From the NCBI GenBank assembly GCA_051001455.1, contig JBPCNH010000038.1, positions 48,580 through 112,579 on the forward strand: a stretch of DNA of 64,000 nt, written 5' to 3'. Shown here in pieces: positions 32,500 through 41,846 of this stretch (the stretch's first letter is position 1; every line of letters begins with the position of its first letter). The DNA is from JBPCNH01 sp051001455. GTDB taxonomy: Bacteria > Actinomycetota > CADDZG01 > WHSQ01. A model generated the notes under the pieces. The model was not told the DNA's origin. It made no database searches and saw only the letters and a program-made list of their open reading frames with translations. Both the position numbers and the translations under genes were made by a program.

Positions 32500-33374
32500 G
32501 CCGGCTGGGATCGAGGACCGACATGGTGAGGTCCTTCGACGGGACCTTCATCGCCTATCAGGACATGGGAGCTCCCAGCGGAGAGCCTCCTCTGTTGTTG
32601 GTCAATGGGATCGGTGCCGGGCTCGAGATGTGGAGGCGGGCCCTCTACAGCATCTCGGAACGACGTCGGATAGTTACCTGGGATCACCGCGGGTTGCACT
32701 CGTCGGGTTTGCCGGCCACGGACCGACTCGATCCCGGAGCTCATGCGCACGACGGGCTGGCCGTGATGGACGCTCTCGGGATAGACCGTTTCATCATCGC
32801 GGCGTGGAGCACCGGGGGAAGGATCGCCCTCGAGTTAGCGCACTCGCAACCCGAGCGCGTGATCGGGATGGCAACGGTCTGCGCGGGATACGGGCAGCGC
32901 GCCCGAGACGTGGTCCGCCTCCAACCGCTTGCCCTTCTCCCCCGTGCGGCGGGGATAGCCAAGCATTTCGGACGTCCTCTGCAGGGTGTCCTTCAGAGAT
33001 TCGCAGGACGGCCGGAGATCGCCGGGCTGATCCGGCAATCGGGCATGACCGCCGCCACGGCCGACACCGCGGCACTCGTCGAGTTCGTGCGCGGGATGGC
33101 GTCGTGTGATCTGAATCTCTTGCTCGCGAATTACCAAGCAGTTGCCGGAGATGCCGCGCCGGAACTGTTACCGGACATCACCTGCCCTGTCCTCCTGATC
33201 GCCGGAGAACACGACCAGTTCACTCCCCGTTCGATGACCGAAGAGATGGCAGCGTCTCTCCCCGATGCCCGGTTAGAGATCTATGAGAACGCTACGCACT
33301 ACCTCCCGATCGAGTATCCGGATCGCTTGGGGCAGGATCTAGACGAGTTCTTCACTTCTCTCGCGTCGGTCTAG
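32496..33374 (+). CDS. Alpha/beta hydrolase
   Basis: A 292-residue alpha/beta-fold hydrolase. The nucleophile elbow is AAWSTGGRIALE (Ser in WST-GG). The acid is Asp in GEHDQFTP and the base is His in NATHYLP. The oxyanion region is LLVNGIGAGLEMW. It could be a lipase or esterase; context in a glycerol-phosphate and lipid gene group supports lipid breakdown, but the substrate is unknown. The GTG start overlaps the glpD stop; an internal ATG ten codons later is an alternative. Confidence 0.85.
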   Translation: MSRLGSRTDMVRSFDGTFIAYQDMGAPSGEPPLLLVNGIGAGLEMWRRALYSISERRRIVTWDHRGLHSSGLPATDRLDPGAHAHDGLAVMDALGIDRFIIAAWSTGGRIALELAHSQPERVIGMATVCAGYGQRARDVVRLQPLALLPRAAGIAKHFGRPLQGVLQRFAGRPEIAGLIRQSGMTAATADTAALVEFVRGMASCDLNLLLANYQAVAGDAAPELLPDITCPVLLIAGEHDQFTPRSMTEEMAASLPDARLEIYENATHYLPIEYPDRLGQDLDEFFTSLASV

Positions 33375-33395
33375 GACGGTGATGCGCTAACGGGG

Positions 33396-34055
33396 TCAGC
33401 GTCGGGGCGAGCGCGACCACTCGGCCACGGATGGGCTCGGTCCCACTTCCGGAAGAAGCTCTGGATCGGATTCCGACTCGCCGGCCGCGGTGAACAGCGG
33501 TAGTACGCCGGCCCACACCGGGAGATTGCGATCCTCACCATCGTCTTTGACTCCGCCGGTGCGAACCTTTGCGGAGGCTTCGTTGAGGTCGAGCCCAACC
33601 ACTTTGGTGATCCTCAACTCGCGCTCGTTCGGCCACCGGCATTCCTCCCAGCGCCCCGGTGCGACGTGTTCGACCACGGCCTCTAGGACGGCCATCTTCT
33701 CGTCTTTGTCCATGACCTCGGATCCCGAACCGAGGACGAGCGCCGAGCGGTAGTTCATCGAATGGTGCAGCGCCGAGCGAGCGAACACGATGCCATCGAG
33801 GATGGTCGCGGTGACACAGATCTCGTCGGCAGCATGGGCGGTTCGCAACATCCTGCTGGCCGGCGAACCGTGCAGATAGAGGCGGTCGCCGATCCGCGTA
33901 TGGATCGTGGGGATGACGAAAGGCGCTCCCCCGTCGACGAATCCGACGTGGCAGATCAGCGCCTCATCGAGGATCGAGTACACGAGCTCGCGGTCGTACG
34001 AACCACGATCGGCCATGCGCCGCGCCTTCGTGCGGTCGGTAGAAGGAAGATCCAT
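33396..34055 (-). CDS. Pyridoxamine-5'-phosphate-oxidase-like (NimA-type) flavoprotein
   Basis: A 219-residue split-barrel protein with LICHVGFVDGGAPFVIPTIHTRIGDRLYLHGSPASRMLRT near the N-terminus and ARSALHHSMNYRSALVLG, as in Pyridox_ox_2/NimA-like proteins that bind flavin or heme. The role is unknown. It stands between two lipid-related gene groups and is convergent with the hydrolase gene. Confidence 0.85.
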   Translation of the reverse strand: MDLPSTDRTKARRMADRGSYDRELVYSILDEALICHVGFVDGGAPFVIPTIHTRIGDRLYLHGSPASRMLRTAHAADEICVTATILDGIVFARSALHHSMNYRSALVLGSGSEVMDKDEKMAVLEAVVEHVAPGRWEECRWPNERELRITKVVGLDLNEASAKVRTGGVKDDGEDRNLPVWAGVLPLFTAAGESESDPELLPEVGPSPSVAEWSRSPRR

Positions 34056-34072
34056 GGCGACAAACTAACGCC

Positions 34073-34993
34073 CTACACCTTGAGGTTCAGGATGTCCTTC
34101 AAGACCTCGAACCGAGCCGGAGTGTGCCCGAGCACCTCTCCGTCGGCCTCGACCAACAGAGGAGATGCCGACTCGATGGATACACGTACGCGTTTTGACT
34201 CTTCGATGTCTGGATGAGGGACGTGCTCGCCTTTGTAGATCTTCGGCATGATCGCTATCGCCTCGCGCTTGCGGGCGTGCTCGATCTGGATGTCGAGAAG
34301 CCCGTCGGTGGGAGCCGCCTTGGGAGCGATCTTCATGCCCCCTCCGAAGAACTGCCCATTCGCCACGACGAGATTGTTCATCGGCCCCTCGTAGGTCCGG
34401 TCGACCAGGTCGACCTTCACGTCGGCCGAACGATGACTGCGCAGGGTCAGCCAGAAAGCGAAGAAATAGATGGTGGGCCCGAGGAACCCAGGTAGTCGAT
34501 TGGCCCTGTCGACGGTCGCTGCCCCTATCCCAACCTCGGCGACGTTGGCGAAATACCTCGTCTTGGTGGTGCCCGCGTGCTGGTAGGTCACCTTCCCGAT
34601 GTCGATAGGGAACGATTCACCGCCGTCTAGGTGAGCCGCCGCGTGTCCAGGCATGCCGGGGATGCCGAACGTTCGGATGAAATCGCACCCCGTTCCGGCT
34701 CCCACCACTCCGAATACCGCATCGGGAGCCACCGCCTGATCACCTGCGATCATCCCATTGACGACTTCTTGGACCGTGCCGTCGCCTCCGACCGCGACCA
34801 GGAAGCGTGAACCGCCGGCCAACGCGTCGCGGGCGATCTCGGTCGCGTGGCCCGCCCGTTCCGTAACGCGCAACTCATAAGCGAGATCGCGGGCGTCGAG
34901 TGCGGAGGTGAGTTCGGGCAGAGCCTTACTGACCGATCCCCGTCCGGCGCGGCCGTTCGCGATCAGAACCATGGGACCGAAAGGCGAGCTCAT
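34073..34993 (-). CDS. Diacylglycerol kinase-like lipid kinase
   Basis: A 306-residue kinase of the DAGK catalytic family. The nucleotide motif is VAVGGDGTVQEVVNGM (around residues 65-80), after an N-terminal LIANGRAGRG. Later blocks VGAGTGCDFIRTFG and EGPMNNLVVANGQFFGGGMKIAP are typical. It phosphorylates diacylglycerol or a related lipid; the exact lipid is not known. ATG 34993 overlaps the stop of the AGPS-like gene (ATGA), so they are co-translated. Confidence 0.9.
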   Translation of the reverse strand: MSSPFGPMVLIANGRAGRGSVSKALPELTSALDARDLAYELRVTERAGHATEIARDALAGGSRFLVAVGGDGTVQEVVNGMIAGDQAVAPDAVFGVVGAGTGCDFIRTFGIPGMPGHAAAHLDGGESFPIDIGKVTYQHAGTTKTRYFANVAEVGIGAATVDRANRLPGFLGPTIYFFAFWLTLRSHRSADVKVDLVDRTYEGPMNNLVVANGQFFGGGMKIAPKAAPTDGLLDIQIEHARKREAIAIMPKIYKGEHVPHPDIEESKRVRVSIESASPLLVEADGEVLGHTPARFEVLKDILNLKV

Positions 34994-36393
34994 AAGCCGA
35001 GAGCTCCAGGGTTCATGATGCCTTTCGGATCGATCGCGGACTTGACTGCTTTCAACACGGGCCACCAGCCCCCCAGCTCGTCTTCCAGATGTGATGCCTT
35101 CACGCGCCCGATCCCGTGGTGATGACTGATGGCGCCTCCCTTCTCTATGCACTCTTGCAATCCAACCTGCCACCATCTATCGAGAGTGACGCGCGCTGCG
35201 TCGTCATCATCCGTTGCAGACGCCATCGTGAAGTAGAGGCACGCACCGTCTGGGTAAACGTGTGACAGATGACACCCAACCAGATCGGCAACAGCACCCA
35301 GCTCGGTCTTAAGCCCGTGATACAACCCCCGCAGTCCGCTCCACGTTCCGGCGACCTCGAAGGTGTCCACGACGCCGTGAGGGCCGAGCAGCCCCTCCCC
35401 CGCCATCAAGCGACGGAATGCCTCAACGGCATCGTTGCGATGTCCCCACCAGTGGTCCACCAGCGCCTCGTTACCCGGCTTCCCCTCGGCGAGTCGCACG
35501 GCGTCGTCGGCGCGCTGCTCTGCTCCTTCACCCGAGAACGACAGCAGCAACAGCGGGCCCTGAGTTTCGTCCGGGTAGCTCATGAGGAAGATCGACGCGT
35601 CCTCCCGGTCGTAGAGCCGCGCCACGTCCGGGTGCAGGGATGACTGCGCGATGCGGCGACAAGCCGCCACCCCGTCGGCCATGTGGTCGAAGCGGATGCA
35701 ACGGTTCGCTCGCCCTTCCGGAGGCCGGGTCACACGGAGAGTCACCTCGGTAACGATCCCCAGGGTGCCTTCCGAGCCGATCATCAGAGCGGCCACGTCC
35801 GGCCCCGCCACCCGCCGCGGGGTTACCTTCGAGCGAACCACGTCGCCCGTAGGGAGGACGGCTTCCAAACCGGCAACGAGGTCCTCTATCCCCCCGAAGC
35901 CCGCCGAGAGTTGACCGCATGCCTTCGTAGCTATCCACCCGCCGACGGTCGAGATGGCAAGGGACTGAGGTTCATGTCCGAGGAACCAGCCGTCGGCCGC
36001 AAGACGCTCGGTCAGCGCCGGGCCCGTCACCCCGGCCTGGACCTTCACGAGTCTGGCGACCTCGTCGACGGGCTCGATCACGTCCAACCGGCCCAGATCG
36101 ATCACAACGGTGGCCGGATCCGGCGCGATGGCCCGGCACACGCCCGAACCGCCGCCGAACGGCACCACCGGGGTGGCGGTGGTGTTGGCCCACCGGAGCA
36201 CCGCGGATACCTCGTTCGCATCGGTGGGACGTACGACGCACTTCGGAAGCACCAGCGGGCCCCCGGTGCGCTCGTGCAAGAGCGAGAACGGCGACCAATC
36301 CCGGGCGTGCGCCCTGAGGTCGCTCTCATCGGTGGAGATGGCACCTGCCGGCAGAACACCGGCGAGCGAGTCCACGGCTTCAGACCCGTTCAA
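34990..36393 (-). CDS. FAD-linked oxidase, alkyl-DHAP-synthase-like
   Basis: A 467-residue protein with an FAD_binding_4 domain (VVPFGGGSGVCRA, then ISTVGGWIATKACGQLSAGFGGIEDLV and LMIGSEGTLGIVTEVTLRV) and a C-terminal FAD-oxidase domain ending in ISHHHGIGRVKASHLEDELG. The His-rich motif with this spacing is typical of alkyldihydroxyacetonephosphate synthases, which make the ether bond of ether lipids, but glycolate- or lactate-type oxidases are related. Context with GlpD (which makes DHAP) and a lipid kinase favours a lipid role. Its start overlaps the thiolase stop by 14 bases. Confidence 0.85.
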   Translation of the reverse strand: MNGSEAVDSLAGVLPAGAISTDESDLRAHARDWSPFSLLHERTGGPLVLPKCVVRPTDANEVSAVLRWANTTATPVVPFGGGSGVCRAIAPDPATVVIDLGRLDVIEPVDEVARLVKVQAGVTGPALTERLAADGWFLGHEPQSLAISTVGGWIATKACGQLSAGFGGIEDLVAGLEAVLPTGDVVRSKVTPRRVAGPDVAALMIGSEGTLGIVTEVTLRVTRPPEGRANRCIRFDHMADGVAACRRIAQSSLHPDVARLYDREDASIFLMSYPDETQGPLLLLSFSGEGAEQRADDAVRLAEGKPGNEALVDHWWGHRNDAVEAFRRLMAGEGLLGPHGVVDTFEVAGTWSGLRGLYHGLKTELGAVADLVGCHLSHVYPDGACLYFTMASATDDDDAARVTLDRWWQVGLQECIEKGGAISHHHGIGRVKASHLEDELGGWWPVLKAVKSAIDPKGIMNPGALGL

Positions 36394-37576
36394 TGACCGT
36401 AGCGATCCCTTGACCGACCCCGATACACATCGTCGCGAGGCCGTAGCGTGATTCCCGGCGCTTCATCTCGTGGACCAAAGACGTCAGGATCCGCGCTCCC
36501 GAGCAGCCAAGGGGATGCCCGAGGGCGATCGCTCCCCCATTGACGTTCACCTTGTCCGTATCGAGACCCAATTCCTTGACGCAACTGAGCGACTGAGCGG
36601 CGAATGCTTCGTTCAGTTCGATCAGATCGATGTCGTCGAGGGAAAGTCCGGCTCGATCGAGGGCTTTGCGCGTGGCGAAGACGGGACCTACCCCCATCGT
36701 GCGCGGCTCCACGCCGGCGACGGCCGAGGTGACTATGCGCGCCAAAGGTGTCCATCCGTTAGCTTCGACGGCGTCGGCAGAGGCCAACAACACGGCGGCC
36801 GCACCATCGTTGATACCCGAGGAGTTGCCCGCCGTCACCGTCCCTCCCGCCTCGAAGACGGGCTTCAGCCGCTCCAACTTCTCCATGTTGGTGTCGGGGC
36901 GAGGTGTCTCGTCGGCATCAACGACTACGGGGTCGCCTTTCCGTTGCGGGATCTCGAGCGGCACGATCTCGTCCTTGAACCGTCCTTCGTCGCGTGCTGC
37001 ACAGGCGCGCCGATGGCTCTCCAGTGCGAAGGCATCCTGCTCGGCGCGACCGACCTGGTAATCCCGTCCGTTGATCTCGGCAGTCTCACCCATCTGATGA
37101 GCCCCGTAGCGCTCCTCCAAGCGGGGATTCACGAAGCGCCATCCCATCGTCGTGTCGTAGACCTCGGGCTTCCGATCGAACGCGGTGGTGGCTTTAGCCA
37201 TAACGAAAGGAGCGCGGGACATGCTCTCCGAACCACCCGCGATGATCAGATCCGCTTCGTCCGCCGCGATCTCGCGGTAGCCACAGTTGACCGCCTCCAA
37301 GCCCGACCCACAGAGACGATTGACGGTCGCCCCCGGCACCTCGACCGGCAGCCCTGCGAGCAGGAGCGCCATACGAGCGACGTTGCGATTGTCCTCACCC
37401 GCCTGGTTGGCGGCGCCCCACACGACGTCGTCAACCCGGTCACCATCGATCGAGTTTCGATCGACGAGAGCAGCAATGACATGAGCAGCGAGGTCATCCG
37501 GTCTGACGCTCGACAGTGCGCCGGCGAAGCGACCCATAGGGGTCCGGACCGCGTCGATGATGAAGGTCTCCCTCAT
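36380..37576 (-). CDS. Acetyl-CoA C-acyltransferase (thiolase)
   Basis: A 398-residue thiolase. The acyl-accepting Cys is in VNRLCGSGLEAVN (around residue 90). The other active-site blocks are GNSSGINDGAAAV, ELNEAFAAQ, NGGAIALGHPLGCSGAR and TMCIGVGQG. It could condense or cleave acetoacetyl-CoA, 3-oxoacyl-CoA or 3-oxoadipyl-CoA. The lysine pathway in this window ends in crotonyl-CoA and acetoacetate, so a thiolase would help complete it, but the gene is 10 kb away. Confidence 0.93.
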   Translation of the reverse strand: MRETFIIDAVRTPMGRFAGALSSVRPDDLAAHVIAALVDRNSIDGDRVDDVVWGAANQAGEDNRNVARMALLLAGLPVEVPGATVNRLCGSGLEAVNCGYREIAADEADLIIAGGSESMSRAPFVMAKATTAFDRKPEVYDTTMGWRFVNPRLEERYGAHQMGETAEINGRDYQVGRAEQDAFALESHRRACAARDEGRFKDEIVPLEIPQRKGDPVVVDADETPRPDTNMEKLERLKPVFEAGGTVTAGNSSGINDGAAAVLLASADAVEANGWTPLARIVTSAVAGVEPRTMGVGPVFATRKALDRAGLSLDDIDLIELNEAFAAQSLSCVKELGLDTDKVNVNGGAIALGHPLGCSGARILTSLVHEMKRRESRYGLATMCIGVGQGIATVIERV

Positions 37577-37596
37577 GGTCTAGATACTCCCACGGG

Positions 37597-38319
37597 CTAG
37601 TCGCTCTCGGCTCGCCACGCAACGATCACTTCTAACAATGCAGGGAGGGAGTCGATCGTCGCGTCTGCCGTCACCTCGAAATCCGGAACCAACCGATTGG
37701 GACGATGGACCGCGCGCATACCCGCGCGTTTGGCGCCGAAGATATCGTCCCATGGTCTATCTCCGACGAAAACGGCCCGGGCGGGATCGTCGACGCCCAG
37801 CGCAGCGAGCGTTTGGAGGAAAGCCTCCGGGTGGGGCTTCGTCACGTCCATGTCGCTCGTATACATGCGGCAGTCGATCAGATCGCTCAGCCCATCGCGG
37901 TCGAGGAAAGCTTCATGGAACGAAGTCGGCCACAGCGTGTTGGAGAGAAGGCCCACCTTCAGCCCGGTCGCCCGCAGATCCCGCAACACCGGAGCGGCGT
38001 CGGAATCGTGCACGATGTGTGGAGATAGCTCGTCGAGATGGAGCAGAACCGCCTCCTCCAGGATCGATTCCGCAACATCCAGCCCAAGCTCCTCTACGGC
38101 GGACGCCACGAGGCGGAACAGGTGGGCACTTTTCTGCGATGTCCTCGAGAGCTCCCATAGTTGTGCCTCAACCGCTCCGAGGCGCTCGATCAGCTCGTCG
38201 GCCCGGTCCTTATCGAGATGCCGTGCTGCTTTGCTCCAGGTATCGATGTCGTAGATGACTTCGATGGGATGCGTAAGGGTGCCACCCCAGTCGAAGACCA
38301 CCGCTTCGATGTCCGCCAT
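37597..38319 (-). CDS. HAD-superfamily hydrolase
   Basis: A 240-residue HAD protein. Motif I is degenerate (VVFDWGGTL), motif II is LLSNTLWP, and motifs III/IV are TKPHPEAF and FVGDRPWDDIFGAKRAGM. It is probably a phosphatase for a small metabolite. Its ATG overlaps the helY stop by one base (TGATG), so it is probably co-translated with the helicase. The same DxWG variant is seen in the HAD protein at 19055. Confidence 0.88.
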   Translation of the reverse strand: MADIEAVVFDWGGTLTHPIEVIYDIDTWSKAARHLDKDRADELIERLGAVEAQLWELSRTSQKSAHLFRLVASAVEELGLDVAESILEEAVLLHLDELSPHIVHDSDAAPVLRDLRATGLKVGLLSNTLWPTSFHEAFLDRDGLSDLIDCRMYTSDMDVTKPHPEAFLQTLAALGVDDPARAVFVGDRPWDDIFGAKRAGMRAVHRPNRLVPDFEVTADATIDSLPALLEVIVAWRAESD

Positions 38320-40997
38320 CAGATCTCTACGGAGGAGTACGCGACGATCCCTCGGTTGATCGCGGTCACGGCGCCGAAGATCTGGTCTCCAAAGTCGCCT
38401 GGTGGGACGACCTCCTCTACCTGGCGCAACAGATCGATCAGCTGCTTCATCGAGCGTACGAAGTCACCCGGGGCGTCCTCATCGTCCATCACCTTCTCGA
38501 GGTCTCTCCCCTGGGCCCACCGGTAGGTCTTCGTAGCGAAGCCCGGGTCGGGCTCACGGGTCAGGTCGAGCTGGCGTCCTTCTTCCTCGGCCCGCACGCG
38601 GCGCCATACCTTCATCAAGCCTCGCCACACCTCGCCGGCCCGCTTCGTCGGAAGATCGATACGCAGTGGCCCCTCCGGTCCACGCGTCTCGTAGACGAGC
38701 GTGGAGAAGATGGCGGCGGTCTCGGGTATGTCGAGACCTTCGAACAGGCCGCTCTCGAGCGATTCCACAACCAGCAGGTCCGATTCGTTGTAGATGCCAC
38801 TCAGGGTCGTGCCTTTACGCGTCAGGGTCCAGTCGCGCACGTACCCCATGCTCTCCAGCACGGCCAGGACCTGGTCGAAACGACGCGCCAACGTTCCCGA
38901 GGTCCGAGAGATCCGTTTCTCAACGGACCGGATCTCTCGCTCGAGACGCCGGGCGCGCTCGATGAAGTGCAGATGACGACCGAGCTCGGGACATTTCGCC
39001 ACCGGATGCCGGCGCAGAGCGTTTCGCAGGACGTCGGCCTCGTCCTGGTAGCCGCCGGAGTCTCCCTCGGATTGCTCGCTGGGCGGCGTGAACCCCCTCA
39101 ATTCCTCTGCCAGGGCGGCGCGGCCGGCCGGATCACCGACGTTATGGCGCGGGCCGATGACGAGAGCACCGATGCGCTCCGGCTCGTCGGGAAGGTCCGC
39201 AGGACCGAGGCGGATCATAGACCCGTCACGATCGAGCGCCAGCATCCGAGGCCGGCGTTCCGAGCGACGTTGAAGGATCTCGATCACCACGTATCGTCCC
39301 CGGCGCCGGCCGTTCTTGACCTCGATGAGATCGCCCGGAGAAAGGCCCGCGATCGTTTCGCTCACGCGCTTCACTCGCGAGCGCACCGCCCCCTTCTTGC
39401 CTTCGATCTTGTACAACCTGCGCGTCAGGTCGGTGTACTCGTCGACATCGCCCAGCTCACAGCGAGATCGCTCCCGGTATGACGCCAGGTACGCCTCGAG
39501 ACTCTCGCGGCTGCGTTCGAGCTGGACTACCCCCCGATCGGTCTGGAACTGAGCGAACGAAGAGTTCACGAGGTGCTCGGCCTCCGCAAGGTCGTAGTTC
39601 CTGATCAGGTTCACAGCCATGTTGTAGGACGGCTGGAAAGAAGAACGCAGTGGGTACGTACGCGTGGACGCCAAGCGTGTGATCGCCTCGAATTGGGTGA
39701 AGCGCTGCTTCAAGACGACCGCATGCCCCAACTCGTCCTTACCCCGGCGCCCGGCTCGTCCGGAGAGTTGTGTGAACTGTCCCGGAGTGATGAGCTCGTG
39801 CTTCTCTCCCGTGAACTTCATCAGACTCTCGATCACAACGGTGCGGGCAGGCATGTTGATGCCCAGAGCGAGGGTCTCGGTGGCGAAAACGACCTTGACC
39901 AGGCCGGCGGCGAACATCTCTTCCACGATCTCCTTGAACGGCGGGATCATCCCCGCATGGTGAGACGCGATCCCGCGCTCTAGACCAGATATCCAGTCGG
40001 CGTAACCAAGGATCTGTAGATCCGACGGAGACAACTCGCGCACCCGAGCCTCCGCGGCGTCACGGATGACACGGCGTTGGTCAGGTGTCGTCAGAACGAT
40101 GGACTCACGCAGGCATTGCCGTACGGCCTCGGTACAGCCCTTGCGAGAGAAGATGAAATAGATGGCCGGGAGCATCTTCTCGCCGTAGAGACGATCGACC
40201 ACGTCGGTCCTCCATGGGATCTTGGCCCGGCCGCCATCGTTGCGGTGGCCCCCTTTGGGGGGTCGAGGACCCCGTGAAGAGCTCTTCCGGCGATCCAGAG
40301 CTAGCCCGCGCGGATTAGGCGCGACATCCGATCCCTTGCGAACGAACATCGGGAGCAATTCCTCACCTGCCATGTACCAGTGCCGGATCTCCACAGGACG
40401 CTTCTCTTCGATGATCACTTCCGTGCGCCCGCGCAGGGTCTGCAGCCACTCGGCGAATTCCTCCGCATTGGATACGGTGGCCGACAACGAGATGATCTGG
40501 ACGTCCACGGGCAGGTGGATGAGGATCTCCTCCCACACGGCCCCTCGGTACCGGTCCTGTAAGTAATGCACTTCGTCCAGCACCACGTACCGCAGACCCA
40601 CCAGGGCGTCGGAATCTTCGTAGATCATGTTGCGGAGGACCTCTGTCGTCATGACGACGGTCGCGGCATTCCCGTTGATCGAGTTATCTCCGGTCAGCAG
40701 GCCCGTCGTACCCGCTCCATGCGCGGCGACGAAGTCAGAGTACTTCTGATTAGAGAGCGCCTTTATCGGAGTGGTGTAGAAGGTCTTGCCCCCACCGCGC
40801 AGAGCCAGCCACGCCGCGAATTCTCCGACCACCGTTTTACCTGCGCCCGTCGGCGCGGCCACGAGGACCGAGGACCCCCCGAGCAATGCCTTACATGCTC
40901 GGCGCTGGAAATCGTCGAAAGGGAACGAATAAGGGGCTTCGAACTCTTGGACGGTTCGGTCATCTGCGGTTCCGGTCGATGACGGTTGTGAGGTCAT
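38319..40997 (-). CDS. helY: Ski2/Mtr4-like DEAD-box RNA helicase (HelY)
   Basis: An 892-residue ATP-dependent helicase. Motif I is AAPTGAGKTVVGEFA, motif II is VLDEVHYLQDRYRG, motif III is SATVSNAEEFAEWL, motif V is TETLALGINMPARTVV, and motif VI is QLSGRAGRRGKD. Arch-like and DSHCT C-terminal domains follow. It is the actinobacterial relative of RNA-exosome helicases; its substrate is presumed to be structured RNA. The neighbourhood helY-tatC-tatA-pafC-pafB is the same as in mycobacteria. It is preceded by a small membrane protein gene. Confidence 0.94.
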   Translation of the reverse strand: MTSQPSSTGTADDRTVQEFEAPYSFPFDDFQRRACKALLGGSSVLVAAPTGAGKTVVGEFAAWLALRGGGKTFYTTPIKALSNQKYSDFVAAHGAGTTGLLTGDNSINGNAATVVMTTEVLRNMIYEDSDALVGLRYVVLDEVHYLQDRYRGAVWEEILIHLPVDVQIISLSATVSNAEEFAEWLQTLRGRTEVIIEEKRPVEIRHWYMAGEELLPMFVRKGSDVAPNPRGLALDRRKSSSRGPRPPKGGHRNDGGRAKIPWRTDVVDRLYGEKMLPAIYFIFSRKGCTEAVRQCLRESIVLTTPDQRRVIRDAAEARVRELSPSDLQILGYADWISGLERGIASHHAGMIPPFKEIVEEMFAAGLVKVVFATETLALGINMPARTVVIESLMKFTGEKHELITPGQFTQLSGRAGRRGKDELGHAVVLKQRFTQFEAITRLASTRTYPLRSSFQPSYNMAVNLIRNYDLAEAEHLVNSSFAQFQTDRGVVQLERSRESLEAYLASYRERSRCELGDVDEYTDLTRRLYKIEGKKGAVRSRVKRVSETIAGLSPGDLIEVKNGRRRGRYVVIEILQRRSERRPRMLALDRDGSMIRLGPADLPDEPERIGALVIGPRHNVGDPAGRAALAEELRGFTPPSEQSEGDSGGYQDEADVLRNALRRHPVAKCPELGRHLHFIERARRLEREIRSVEKRISRTSGTLARRFDQVLAVLESMGYVRDWTLTRKGTTLSGIYNESDLLVVESLESGLFEGLDIPETAAIFSTLVYETRGPEGPLRIDLPTKRAGEVWRGLMKVWRRVRAEEEGRQLDLTREPDPGFATKTYRWAQGRDLEKVMDDEDAPGDFVRSMKQLIDLLRQVEEVVPPGDFGDQIFGAVTAINRGIVAYSSVEI

Positions 40998-41030
40998 CGC
41001 TAGAACGAACGAACGGGAAGGTCCCGGAGG

Positions 41031-41810
41031 CTACTCGTCCTCCGCCCCGTCGTTCCCACCGTCTCCAGCATCTCCCCCGCCGCCCTCTTCCTCCGCGCCT
41101 CCCTCTACCGGGATCTCGATCTCTTCGCCCGCAGGTACTTCCATCGACCCGGCCGGCGGCCCTGCGGGGGGCAACAGCCCGGAAGCAGGCATATCCCTGT
41201 CCGCTCGCATCCGGTTGAGAACCCCGATCGCGGTCTCGAAGAGGGCCGAAGCGGTGTCGCGCTGAACGGCTGCTCGGGTGAAGATCTGGTCTCGCAGATT
41301 ACCGCGCGCCTCGGGCACTAAGGCGAAGGTGTCGGCCGCCGCGGAGTAGAGAGCGAGAGCTTCGTTGAAGAGCTGGTTGACCTCGATAACCTGGGGATCG
41401 GGAAGGATCTGAGCGAGGCTTCCCTGTACCTGTTGAAGGTCGGTCTTCCATCCCTCGGCGTCCTCCGCGAGCGTCTCGCGCACTTCTTCGGACGGTTCGG
41501 TGACGGCCACCATCTCCCGGATGGGATCGTTCGCCTGGGACAGGAGCGCCCCGACCTGATCGGAATACTGCTCCAGAGCCGCTCGCTCCGCGTCCAACTC
41601 CTGCGAGCGCTCGCGTGCGCTTCCTATGAGCCAAGCGATCACGCCTAGGAAGACGAGGACGAAGATCCCGATGATGAGCATCCCGTCGCGGGTCTTGAAG
41701 AATGGTGTGTGCCGCCGGGACCTAGCAGGAGTGGGCGGAGGTGCAGAAGCAGGTCGGCGGGTACCCTGGCTGCCGCGGCTCTGAGACTTCTTCTTTCCTT
41801 TGATAGCCAT
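41031..41810 (-). CDS. Single-span membrane protein with acidic Gly-rich tail, unknown
   Basis: A 259-residue protein: a basic N-terminus (IKGKKKSQSRGSQGTRR), one membrane segment (around residues 43-65, MLIIGIFVLVFLGVIAWLIG), an extracytoplasmic helical domain (residues 70-210) with probable coiled-coil, and a C-terminal tail of Glu, Gly and Asp repeats. No family is recognised. It lies between tatC and helY on the same strand with short gaps and is likely co-transcribed. Confidence 0.75.
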   Translation of the reverse strand: MAIKGKKKSQSRGSQGTRRPASAPPPTPARSRRHTPFFKTRDGMLIIGIFVLVFLGVIAWLIGSARERSQELDAERAALEQYSDQVGALLSQANDPIREMVAVTEPSEEVRETLAEDAEGWKTDLQQVQGSLAQILPDPQVIEVNQLFNEALALYSAAADTFALVPEARGNLRDQIFTRAAVQRDTASALFETAIGVLNRMRADRDMPASGLLPPAGPPAGSMEVPAGEEIEIPVEGGAEEEGGGGDAGDGGNDGAEDE

Positions 41811-41846
41811 CGGGTCAGGATACCCAAGGCGCGGAGTGCCCCCGCA

